This document shows positions 7,163 through 13,445 of a DNA stretch of 64,000 bases, piece by piece; position 1 is the first letter of the stretch; every line of letters begins with the position of its first letter. The stretch comes from a virus. The notes below the pieces were generated by a model, which saw only the letters and a list, made by a program, of their open reading frames with translations, ran no database searches and was not told the DNA's origin. The position numbers were made by a program, and so were the translations under genes. The DNA is taken from positions 17,577-81,576 of IMG/VR virus record IMGVR_UViG_3300031227_009907; one strand, 5' to 3'.

Positions 7163-7915
7163 ATGTTGAACGTGGAAGTATGCGGTAGAGAAAAGACGTT
7201 GGCTCAGTTGAAACTAATCCCTGTAGATCGTCCTGAGAGGGCGTCGGACCGGGGGCACGGTGTCTCACACCACGAACTAGCCACGGGGCTGCTAGGCGAG
7301 TTCCAGGACAGGGAAATTGACGTTGTGGGGCATAGGTGGGCGACCGATAAGACAAATCAGGTTTTAGTGGGGGCTATTGAGGTAAAATTTCCCGAAGAAT
7401 TCGACGTTCCTGAGATCGCTGGCATGGGATATTGTCTGGGCGTACGTCATTCAAATGATTTGAGGTATGCGCTCGTGGGGGCCGTTGGCGCAAGAGTTTT
7501 TGCTTGTTCTAATGGCGTTATCACGGGGCAATTCGTTATGTCTCGGAGGCATACGAAAAACATTGACCTTGATGAGCAGATTTATAACGGGATTACACGT
7601 TTCATCAGAGAGGCCAGAGGCGTTAGTTTCTTTGTGGATACTCTCCAGGAGAGAAAATTGTCTGATTCGGATAGTGATAGGATTCTCATGGAGGCAGGCC
7701 GGCAAAGGCTCATCCCGTGGAGTCGAATTGGGCGGATCGATAGAGAGTATCACAATCCGTCTTGTGAGGAGTTTGAGCCCGGGAATGCCTGGGGGCTGTA
7801 TAACGCTTTTACGCGATACGTCCAGCTATCCCCTCCACACGATCAGATGAGAGCGATTGCGGGATTTAGGCCGGTTATTCTTGGAGAGAAGCCAGAAACA
7901 TATCTTGGAAATTAA
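7163..7915 (+). CDS. DUF932-like protein
   Basis: This 250-residue protein resembles DUF932 phage/plasmid proteins. It shows GVRHSNDLRYALVGAVGARV (about 94-113), then VFACSNGVITGQF and a RRHTKNIDL stretch, and near the end GNAWGLYNAFTRYV (about 206). These follow the DUF932 order of strand, F-x-C-x-N, R-K-H-T, and N-x-W-x-L-x-N-A-F-T. The family occurs widely on phages and plasmids, sometimes near anti-restriction or replication genes, without an established activity. The start is ATG 7163 after AAAAGGAG. Confidence 0.7.
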   Translation: MLNVEVCGREKTLAQLKLIPVDRPERASDRGHGVSHHELATGLLGEFQDREIDVVGHRWATDKTNQVLVGAIEVKFPEEFDVPEIAGMGYCLGVRHSNDLRYALVGAVGARVFACSNGVITGQFVMSRRHTKNIDLDEQIYNGITRFIREARGVSFFVDTLQERKLSDSDSDRILMEAGRQRLIPWSRIGRIDREYHNPSCEEFEPGNAWGLYNAFTRYVQLSPPHDQMRAIAGFRPVILGEKPETYLGN

Positions 7916-7926
7916 GGGAGAAAGAA

Positions 7927-8109
7927 ATGAGTGGAACCGTAGAGAAATTGTCGGATGAAGACTTTGCAGAAAGGGTTAAACAAATGGTCTTAGACATTGA
8001 TCCTAATGAGATCAACCCAGAGGAATTGGATAGCTTTCTTGGGTCTTTATGGGTCACTTTTGGTCTTGATGTCTTTTTTGAAGATGGTTCCTGGCGTATC
8101 CATAAGTAG
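7927..8109 (+). CDS. Hypothetical acidic 60-residue protein
   Basis: Starts at ATG 7927 after AAGGGAGAAAGAA. The product is acidic and helical (LSDEDFAERVKQMVLDIDPN) with a short hydrophobic end (GSLWVTFGLDVFF). No family recognised. Two long antisense frames overlap but have no ribosome binding sites and are rejected. Confidence 0.6.
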   Translation: MSGTVEKLSDEDFAERVKQMVLDIDPNEINPEELDSFLGSLWVTFGLDVFFEDGSWRIHK

Positions 8110-8120
8110 GGAGAAATGAA

Positions 8121-8645
8121 ATGGAGCCTCGTTGTCCAGTAGTGAAGAATGGAGATGGGTTTTGTATGGGGAGTAGATGCCGATGGTGGATGAAAGAAGA
8201 AAAGGAGTGTGCTATTTCGTTGATAGCAAAGCGGGCTATTGATGCTGGGATCACGGCGGCGGTGGTGCAAGCGGAGAAAGGGGTGTGTACGCGTTGTTGG
8301 GGGACTGGATGGTTGCATGATTTGTCTAATAAGCCAACCAATGTGCGGTGTCCTAATGGATGTTCTAAGCCTGATCTTTCAGAAGAGAAGTGTGGGATTT
8401 GTGGACGTGGGTTAGTAGACGGTCAGTGTCCAGATGATACAGGATTTCCTGAGCCCCCAGAAGAATTAAAATCTTTTATTGTTGGAAAGGACTATGTCAA
8501 TACATCTTATGTTAGGGTGATGGCGAAAAATGAGGGGGAAGCAAAACAGAAAGCGGAGGGTGGCGGGCCTCTTGTGATTGGGATACAGGATCAATTTAAG
8601 TGTTGGTTGGATTGTGACCAGTGGAGCGTCCAAGAGGACAAATAA
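8121..8645 (+). CDS. Hypothetical Cys-rich zinc-binding protein
   Basis: This 174-residue protein has three cysteine clusters: an N-terminal CPVVKNGDGFCMGSRCRWW, a DnaJ-like CTRCWGTGW with CPNGC (about 56-75), and CGICGRGLVDGQC (about 89-101). Cys-x-x-Cys-x-G-x-G pairs suggest structural zinc. The C-terminal 60 residues form a separate domain with no motif. Role unknown. The start is ATG 8121 after AGGGAGAAATGAA. Confidence 0.6.
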   Translation: MEPRCPVVKNGDGFCMGSRCRWWMKEEKECAISLIAKRAIDAGITAAVVQAEKGVCTRCWGTGWLHDLSNKPTNVRCPNGCSKPDLSEEKCGICGRGLVDGQCPDDTGFPEPPEELKSFIVGKDYVNTSYVRVMAKNEGEAKQKAEGGGPLVIGIQDQFKCWLDCDQWSVQEDK

Positions 8646-8659
8646 GCAAGGAGAATGCT

Positions 8660-9052
8660 GTGAAAGTTGTCGTTAAACAGCCTGAAGGGGTTAAGTTGGT
8701 TAAGAACGTCTCGTGGCGCTATATTACTCCTGAGATTTTGTATGTCTCGATAAGCGTTACAGAGAAATGGCCTTCTTATGGTTGGGGTGGCGGTATCACC
8801 GATAAAGGGGAGTCCTATGGTGGTGTTTATCTTTATGCGGGGGGTGATGAAGCCATTAGGACTTTTACTGCTAAGACAGTTGAGGTAGGTTTTATCCCGG
8901 AGAATGATAGGGAGAAGACTATCCTTGGGGGGGTAAAAGCTACTCTTGAGCCGTATTATGGCGTTCATTATCTCATAATGACAAATGAATGCCTCTCAGC
9001 CGCTTTGAAGAAGCAGTCGGGGGGTTCCCTTAATCTTGAGGTCAATGAGTAG
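8660..9052 (+). CDS. Hypothetical protein
   Basis: The start is taken as GTG 8660, six bases after AAGGAG; a GTG at 8621 would run through the end of the previous gene. The 130-residue product has beta-rich stretches (PEILYVSISVTEKW, TAKTVEVGFIPEN) and no known motif. Its first codons and leader are duplicated at 9431-9468, where the copy is cut by a stop codon. Confidence 0.6.
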   Translation: MKVVVKQPEGVKLVKNVSWRYITPEILYVSISVTEKWPSYGWGGGITDKGESYGGVYLYAGGDEAIRTFTAKTVEVGFIPENDREKTILGGVKATLEPYYGVHYLIMTNECLSAALKKQSGGSLNLEVNE

Positions 9053-9089
9053 GGGTATTATTTTTCCTATTTTAAGCGAGGAGAAAGAA

Positions 9090-9401
9090 ATGTCTGAATA
9101 TGAGTACCCTTACCCTATAACGTCAGATACTCCGATGGGGAAGCTTATTGATCGGATAGGTGATTCGCTTGCGAGCAAAGGCCAGCAACTGTGTTGGTTC
9201 CGCTCAGGCCGGAGCACTAACCGTGCGAATGTGACCGTGAATGCCGGGATTTTTCCATTGGGTATTAGAACGTCTGTACATGGGAAAGATTGCATTCATC
9301 ATCTTGTTTCGTGGGACTGGACTCCGCATGTTGGTAAAACGGAAAGGAGTGCTCAGTATAAAGACCTAAACTATGAATGGGGCAATTATATTAGTGAATA
9401 G
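9090..9401 (+). CDS. Hypothetical protein
   Basis: ATG 9090 is preceded by GCGAGGAGAAAGAA; the upstream in-frame ATG at 9036 lies inside the previous gene. The 103-residue protein contains HLVSWDWTPHVGKTERSA and RTSVHGKDCIHH but no recognised catalytic pattern. Function unknown. Confidence 0.6.
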   Translation: MSEYEYPYPITSDTPMGKLIDRIGDSLASKGQQLCWFRSGRSTNRANVTVNAGIFPLGIRTSVHGKDCIHHLVSWDWTPHVGKTERSAQYKDLNYEWGNYISE

Positions 9402-9447
9402 GAATGAAATGTGTCTTAAGGCTACCCTGGGAACTAAGGAGAGTGCT

Positions 9448-9489
9448 GTGAAAGTTGTTGTTAAACAGCAGAACAGGGAAGGACGGTGA
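9448..9489 (+). pseudogene. Truncated duplicate of the 8660 gene start (leader ORF)
   Basis: TAAGGAGAGTGCTGTGAAAG at 9435-9454 repeats the ribosome binding site and GTG of the 8660 gene. The frame gives VKVVVKQQNREGR and stops at TGA 9487-9489. Only the first seven codons match the parent. It ends four bases before the ATG of the next gene, so it may now act as a coupling leader. Confidence 0.6.
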
Positions 9490-9493
9490 CGGG

Positions 9494-9676
9494 ATGACTC
9501 ACCTGTACAAAACGACGTATCATCGGGATGGAAGCGTGACGCTGTGGAACGTCTACACACAGGATTGGGAGCGGACCTCGTCCCCATCGGATAGGGTCCT
9601 GTCCTCGCTCGATGCAGACGAGCGGCGTCGCGTGACACGACACACTGAGAGCTTGGTTCATAACACACCCGAATGA
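9494..9676 (+). CDS. Small conserved-type phage protein, GC-rich
   Basis: This 60-residue protein (TTYHRDGSVTLWNVYTQDW, then SLDADERRRVTRH) resembles small phage proteins with a Y-H-R-D-G-S-V-T strand and an acidic/basic helix. Function is unknown. ATG 9494 has no good ribosome binding site of its own. It follows the 13-codon leader by four bases, which suggests translational coupling. The gene is much richer in G and C than its neighbours, a sign of transfer. Confidence 0.6.
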   Translation: MTHLYKTTYHRDGSVTLWNVYTQDWERTSSPSDRVLSSLDADERRRVTRHTESLVHNTPE

Positions 9677-9712
9677 CATTTAACGCCCGCGAGGGCAAAG
9701 GAGGATGACGCT

Positions 9713-9967
9713 GTGAGTGTCTGTGACGACATCTGCGAGCTGATAGACGATGGCGTGCCGCTCGATGATATCCTCGTTAATGACGGCGACGATACGCTGG
9801 GCGATGACTGCGCTATCACTCAGGCAGCGCTTGATGAACTTATCCGGGAGTGGGAATCGTCTGGTAGAGATTGCTCCGGCGTTGATCTCTCAAGCGCTCG
9901 GGCCTGGCTCACACGTCGAGGGCTTGATCCCGACAAACCAATGTCTTGGGCCGGTGAGGGAGGCTGA
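9713..9967 (+). CDS. Hypothetical acidic protein, GC-rich gene
   Basis: This 84-residue protein starts at GTG 9713, eight bases after AAAGGAGG. It is strongly acidic (DDGVPLDDILVNDGDD) and ends with a helix-rich stretch (SARAWLTRRGLDPDKPMS). It belongs to the same GC-rich island as the previous gene. The frame at 9750 gives a less protein-like product and is rejected. No family recognised. Confidence 0.6.
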   Translation: MSVCDDICELIDDGVPLDDILVNDGDDTLGDDCAITQAALDELIREWESSGRDCSGVDLSSARAWLTRRGLDPDKPMSWAGEGG

Positions 9968-9986
9968 AGTAGTTTCATGGTAGTTG

Positions 9987-10025
9987 AACAATTCAGTGGA
10001 ACAATTCAGTGTAACAATTCAGTGG
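9987..10025 (+). repeat. Three tandem 13-base repeats
   Basis: AACAATTCAGTGG occurs at 9987-9999, 10000-10012 (last base T) and 10013-10025, directly upstream of the HTH gene at 10035. The third copy supplies part of its ribosome binding region (GTGGAG). It could be an operator or simple slippage; the sequence cannot decide. Confidence 0.85.
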
Positions 10026-10034
10026 AGCGATATA

Positions 10035-10523
10035 ATGACATTTGAACAAGTTTTAGCGGCAACGATGCCGACTATAAGAAAATGTAGCTTTGTTATGCCA
10101 GGGAACAGGGATGATAATGACGCTGATTTACAGGCGTTGTGCTGGGTTGCTTGGAAGAGGTGCCCAGTTAATGATGAATTTAAGAGGTATTTTTATAAAT
10201 GCGTAAGGTCTAAATTTAGTAGGTTCAAAAGATTTACTCTTCCAACGGTTGACCCCGCAGAATTTTGTGAGTGTGTTGGGAAAAGTCTTTTATCATATGA
10301 GCATTTTTTTGATAAGGTCCGGGAAATCCTGCCCCCACTTCCCTCTCCTATTACTCGATTATTTTCATTATATGAAAGTCCTCCGCATGAATTGGCCTGT
10401 GATCCTAAGTGGTCTTCGTGGAAGATCGCGCAGCACCTGGGGATTAGTGAACAGTATGTTAGGAGGTTAAAGGCAAGGCTTTATGACGTTGTTATTGCTT
10501 TAATAAAAAGGGAAATAGGATGA
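10035..10523 (+). CDS. Sigma-like HTH protein
   Basis: This 162-residue protein ends in a helix-turn-helix, WSSWKIAQHLGISEQYVRRL (about 132-151), arranged like sigma-70 region 4 or ECF sigma-4. The N-terminal part (DADLQALCWVAWKRC, then FKRYFYKCVRSKFSRFKRF) could be a diverged region 2. It may redirect host RNA polymerase or regulate nearby genes. ATG 10035 is preceded by GGAG; a TTG at 9984 would translate the three tandem repeats. The stop overlaps the next ATG (ATGA). Sigma function is inferred. Confidence 0.55.
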   Translation: MTFEQVLAATMPTIRKCSFVMPGNRDDNDADLQALCWVAWKRCPVNDEFKRYFYKCVRSKFSRFKRFTLPTVDPAEFCECVGKSLLSYEHFFDKVREILPPLPSPITRLFSLYESPPHELACDPKWSSWKIAQHLGISEQYVRRLKARLYDVVIALIKREIG

Positions 10524-10867
10524 AGTCTTCTAAAAAAACAAATTGGAGTCTTAAGGACTGGGTTAAGTTTGTTCTTGACAAGCCTATTAAGGTAAGACGA
10601 AAAAATATAGTCAGAGTGATTAGTATAGTAAGGCGGCTATACCTATATTCTGTGTGGAAGAAAGAATCTGTCCGGAAGGAGATATATGGATTTGTGTGTC
10701 TTGATCCTATGAGCCAGTCGTCTGGGGAGAAGAACCAATATCTGTTTGGTGCCCCCATTAAGGGGACGGTCCCAGAGCGGATAGCTCACCCTGGTTACGC
10801 TAGGGCTAAGTTGACTGTTTATCACGGAGGAATGGAGCCTGGGGCCTGGAAACTTAGAAAGGGGTAG
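10520..10867 (+). CDS. Hypothetical basic protein
   Basis: This 115-residue protein overlaps the previous stop (GGATGA) and is probably coupled to it. The first 60 residues are highly basic (KKTNWSLKDWVKFV, VRRKNIVRVISIVRRLYLYS). The rest contains GTVPERIAHPGYARAKLTVY. No family recognised. Its last 25 bases (TGGAAACTTAGAAAGGGGTA) are repeated at the end of the next gene. Confidence 0.6.
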   Translation: MKSSKKTNWSLKDWVKFVLDKPIKVRRKNIVRVISIVRRLYLYSVWKKESVRKEIYGFVCLDPMSQSSGEKNQYLFGAPIKGTVPERIAHPGYARAKLTVYHGGMEPGAWKLRKG

Positions 10868-10872
10868 TTCCC

Positions 10873-11196
10873 ATGGGGCGTATTTCAATGTTGACACTTG
10901 ATGATGTAAGAAATAAAGATGGTGGCGGGTTTTATAAGTTCGTTAAAATGAATGAGGGATCGTTTCGTTTTTTCGATGTTACTAATTCTCCCCGGAGGAA
11001 TCATGCGTCTTTACTTTTAGAGGGTGAGACCAAAGATGATGTGTCGTCGGCGGGCTCCATATGCACGTATGGTTCTCCCACTAAAGGGTCATGGAGAATG
11101 AAGGATTTTGGGTCTTTGACATTAATGGTTGGGGGCTCTTACGGTGTCGAAGATGAATTGAGGGCATTGCTTTTGCCTAGAGCATGGAAAACTTAG
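10873..11196 (+). CDS. Hypothetical protein
   Basis: A 107-residue protein from ATG 10873, behind AGAAAGGGGTAGTTCCC, so the ribosome binding site overlaps the previous gene's end. It contains GGGFYKFVKMNEGSFRFF and a C-terminal GGSYGVEDELRALLLPR. Its C-terminus (RAWKT) and trailing bases copy the end of the 10520 gene. Function unknown. Confidence 0.6.
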   Translation: MGRISMLTLDDVRNKDGGGFYKFVKMNEGSFRFFDVTNSPRRNHASLLLEGETKDDVSSAGSICTYGSPTKGSWRMKDFGSLTLMVGGSYGVEDELRALLLPRAWKT

Positions 11197-11272
11197 AAAG
11201 GGGTAGCATTTATGTAATGTTGAGGCTTTAGTATGGTGTGTTGGGAAATACATTTGTAAAAGGAGATATCGG

Positions 11273-12229
11273 ATGGCGAAGGAAAATGAAATGGAAGAGG
11301 CTTTGAGTGGCCTGGAGGATTTGGATGACATTTTTGAGGAGGAGGATGGAGGCGAATCTGGAGATGAGCTTGTTGACGAGGAAGGGCTTGACGATTCTGA
11401 CCCTGATGAGGAGGGTGAAGAGGAGGTGGTTGATGAGGTAGATGAGGTAGAAGATACGGGTTCTGATGATATTGACAATCTTTTTGGGGCCGATGAGGAA
11501 GAGGAATCTGAAGGGGTATCTGACGAGGAATTGGGAGGTGATGTATTGTTTGAAGCTGAGGTTTCTGAGCCAGCGTCCAAAGAGGAGCCTGAGAAGGGCA
11601 CAGATAAAGCGGTTGAACCTAGGCGGGGTCGTGGTCGTCCGAAGGGAAGCAAAAATAAGGCCACTAAGGCTACCGAGACCGCTAAGAGTGCTAAGACTAC
11701 TGAGGCTGCTGAGACAACTAAGGCTGCTAAGGCTGCCGAGACCACTGAGGCCGTTGAGTCCGTTGAGGCCGCTAAGGCTACGGGTAAGGTGCAAAAGGGG
11801 TCTCAGGAGGCAAAGGACCGTATGGCTAAAGCCCGTGAAGCTCGAAAATCGCCTGGACGTACGGGTTACCCAAGGCTCGTTGTTGGTAGCGTAAGGACGG
11901 TTATCCCTGCTACATTTAAGGAACTTTATTCGCTTTGCGCGACTAAGATTCCTGGTGTTGAGATTCTTCACAAGAAAACCCGGTCTGTTATGCGCGTTAA
12001 TGGTCATCCATTCGCAACATTCGTTATGGATGGGATGGGGGTCGCAAATTGCACGGTCTACCTGAATAAGTCCGCGAACACCAAGTTTGATGATCCCAAT
12101 GGGCTCCTTGGGGATGCTGCTGACCTGAGTGTTGCCGGGGTCGGTTATAAGATTTCCGTTACAGTGCCGACTCAGATTGCAGCCCTGAAGCTGATCGCGC
12201 AGCATTTTAAGGTCGTTAGAGCTACGTAA
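11273..12229 (+). CDS. AT-hook protein with acidic N-terminus and Ala/Thr/Lys repeats
   Basis: A 318-residue modular protein. Residues 1-110 are almost continuous Glu/Asp. A classic AT-hook follows (RRGRGRPKGSKNK, about 117-129), which binds the minor groove of AT-rich DNA. Residues 130-170 are degenerate K-A-A-E-T-T repeats, similar to histone H1 or HU-like tails. The C-terminal 120 residues are a folded domain with KELYSLCATKIPGVEILHKK and an end VPTQIAALKLIAQHF. It probably binds or organises phage DNA (inference). The start is ATG 11273 after AAAAGGAG. The repeats create a 385-codon shadow frame on the other strand. Confidence 0.75.
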   Translation: MAKENEMEEALSGLEDLDDIFEEEDGGESGDELVDEEGLDDSDPDEEGEEEVVDEVDEVEDTGSDDIDNLFGADEEEESEGVSDEELGGDVLFEAEVSEPASKEEPEKGTDKAVEPRRGRGRPKGSKNKATKATETAKSAKTTEAAETTKAAKAAETTEAVESVEAAKATGKVQKGSQEAKDRMAKAREARKSPGRTGYPRLVVGSVRTVIPATFKELYSLCATKIPGVEILHKKTRSVMRVNGHPFATFVMDGMGVANCTVYLNKSANTKFDDPNGLLGDAADLSVAGVGYKISVTVPTQIAALKLIAQHFKVVRAT

Positions 12230-12251
12230 CGAGCTTTTCCATTGTGGTGTT

Positions 12252-12265
12252 TGTTCTTTGACATT
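12252..12265 (+). promoter_or_regulatory. BoxA-like element
   Basis: TGTTCTTTGACATT matches the rRNA BoxA consensus (TGCTCTTTAACA in E. coli) at most positions. BoxA RNA recruits NusB/S10 for antitermination. An identical 14-mer lies at 12597 and a close copy at 58052. A TTGACA -35 reading is possible but the best -10 (TATAAA) is 19 bases away. Confidence 0.45.
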
Positions 12266-12269
12266 GTAG

Positions 12270-12381
12270 GCGACAGGGTAACTATAAAATGTTACTCGTT
12301 TACGGAGAACCGTATGGAGGATGGGGATGTATTGAGCATCCCTCCTCTCGTGGTTGAGGCTAAAAAACCCTTTCCTGTCGC
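12270..12381 (+). ncRNA. Folded RNA element with four-way-junction-like pairing
   Basis: Closing stem GCGACAGG (12270-12277) pairs perfectly with CCTGTCGC (12374-12381). Inside are hairpins GTAAC/GTTAC (12278-12295), TACGG-AGAA-CCGTA (12301-12314) and GAGGATGGGGATG with GCATCCCTCCTC (12317-12347). The gap holds no other gene. It follows the BoxA-like element and ends about 20 bases before a small gene, so it could be a leader regulator or an independent small RNA. Confidence 0.5.
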
Positions 12382-12405
12382 TCATTTTACTCCCCGGAGA
12401 TAATG

Positions 12406-12588
12406 ATGAGTAAAAAGAATTGTGAGGATGGAATTATTGTTAGTAGGGGAGAAGGAGTCCCATTGCCGTTGCTGGGAACGCGAGTAAGACTTTTTGGGCG
12501 AGTATTAGAGGTTTATAGGGCTGAAGCACCTGGCTATATTCCTCTAAGAAAACCCATTAAGACTCGTATCGTTTTGATTGAGAGATAA
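12406..12588 (+). CDS. Hypothetical 60-residue protein
   Basis: Two adjacent ATGs exist; 12406 is better spaced from CCGGAG than 12403. The product (begins MSKKNCEDGIIVSRGEG) is a small beta-rich protein with RVRLFGRVLEVYRAEA in the middle. It lies between the two folded RNAs, so it may be under their control. No family recognised. Confidence 0.55.
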   Translation: MSKKNCEDGIIVSRGEGVPLPLLGTRVRLFGRVLEVYRAEAPGYIPLRKPIKTRIVLIER

Positions 12589-12596
12589 GCTTCTTT

Positions 12597-12610
12597 TGTT
12601 CTTTGACATT
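12597..12610 (+). promoter_or_regulatory. BoxA-like element
   Basis: TGTTCTTTGACATT is identical to 12252-12265. No -10 hexamer lies at the right distance, which favours an RNA element over a promoter. A small hairpin (TTGGC-TGAA-GCCGG, 12614-12627) follows closely, as BoxB follows BoxA in lambda nut sites. Confidence 0.5.
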
Positions 12611-12626
12611 CCTTTGGCTGAAGCCG

Positions 12627-12799
12627 GTGTGGGACAGTGGAGAGCAGCAGGCTACTGCGGATAATCCACGGGAAACGGTTAATTATCGCTCGTCTCTAGG
12701 TTCCGGTTGAGTGTGTCTACCCCCAACACTATTCTACGTTGAGGGAATTCTACTCAAACCTTGCAACGAGGCTACCAGGTTAGAATCCTGGCCCACACT
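12627..12799 (+). ncRNA. 173-nt RNA with tRNA-like ends
   Basis: GTGTGGG (12627-12633) pairs with CCCACAC (12792-12798) like an acceptor stem. Just before the 3' strand is a T-arm-like hairpin CCAGG-TTAGAAT-CCTGG. Between them are further stems: GTGGA/TCCAC, GATAAT/ATTATC, AGTGT/ACACT and TTGAG/CTCAA. A T run follows the 3' end. No ordinary D and anticodon arms can be drawn, so it is not a normal tRNA. An intron-bearing or remodelled tRNA, or a new small RNA, remain possible. Confidence 0.5.
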
Positions 12800-12832
12800 G
12801 TTTTTATTTTGATGATAATTAGGAGATGCGCA

Positions 12833-13177
12833 ATGTCTCGATTAGCACTGGAAATAGGACGGTATAAGACGCTGGTTTTTGGAAGCGTGTTGGAGCAGAG
12901 CGAGGATTTGCGCCGTGGGAAGACGCAGACGCACAAGGATATTTGGGATTCTCCAAGTTTTTCCATTAAGGCTTGTGGTTCTCCTGAACTCACCCTTAAT
13001 ATCCTTCACATTCGGGGTTCGCTGCTTGATCGTGACTCCGATATGTTTTTATGCAACTGTAATAGTGTTGGTGCTGCGGTTGCGCTTATCAATAACATTC
13101 AGATAGGTGTGCATGAGATTAACAAGGTGGGGTATCCTGATAAAGATCACGCCGTGGAAATGCGCACAATTGAATAG
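12833..13177 (+). CDS. Hypothetical protein
   Basis: ATG 12833 follows AGGAGATGCGCA; an in-frame ATG at 12761 would start inside the tRNA-like RNA. The 114-residue product has strands such as MSRLALEIGRYKTLVFG and LTLNILHIRGSLLDRDSD. No motif known. Its final 20 bases are echoed at 13414-13433 before the polymerase gene. Confidence 0.6.
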   Translation: MSRLALEIGRYKTLVFGSVLEQSEDLRRGKTQTHKDIWDSPSFSIKACGSPELTLNILHIRGSLLDRDSDMFLCNCNSVGAAVALINNIQIGVHEINKVGYPDKDHAVEMRTIE

Positions 13178-13187
13178 GAGGTGAGTG

Positions 13188-13376
13188 ATGGAAGGTCCTC
13201 TCGTGTCGCTCGTGCTTTTATCGTGGCTGTCCGGAGTGGCAACTATGGCCATCGTCAAATCTGTTGAAAATAAGGACGCAGTAGTCTCCGTATATTTGAC
13301 GCTTGCTACTGTTGCGCTGCTTGTCTTTGCTGTCCTTATTGCCGTATTCATTGAGAAAAGAGTCCTCGGATGCTGA
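13188..13376 (+). CDS. Small membrane protein
   Basis: A 62-residue protein with two hydrophobic segments, SLVLLSWLSGVATMAIV (about 6-22) and LTLATVALLVFAVLIAVFI (about 37-55), joined by a charged turn (KSVENKDA). It should be an inner-membrane hairpin. ATG 13188 lies six bases after AGGAGG. A holin-like or signalling role cannot be told apart. Confidence 0.65.
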   Translation: MEGPLVSLVLLSWLSGVATMAIVKSVENKDAVVSVYLTLATVALLVFAVLIAVFIEKRVLGC

Positions 13377-13445
13377 CATGGATGCGTTTAGTTTGTAGCC
13401 TGGGATTAAACAGGAAATGCACATAGTTGAATAAAAGGTCTTATT

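Noticed and set aside
7875-8341. Two overlapping minus-strand frames of 95-147 codons
   Set aside because: They lie opposite well-formed plus-strand genes with good ribosome binding sites and encode low-complexity products.
11228-12385. A 385-codon open frame on the minus strand
   Set aside because: It mirrors the Ala/Thr/Lys repeat gene at 11273; the product is low-complexity Ser/Leu/Gly, has no ribosome binding site, and no other minus-strand gene is supported.
12252-12610. TTGACA -35 promoters at the BoxA-like motifs
   Set aside because: No -10 hexamer is found at 16-18 bases for either copy; the identical longer 14-mer suits an RNA element better. Not fully excluded for the first copy.
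12627-12799. An ordinary tRNA gene
   Set aside because: Acceptor- and T-like stems exist, but no standard D and anticodon arms fit, and the element is about twice the normal length.
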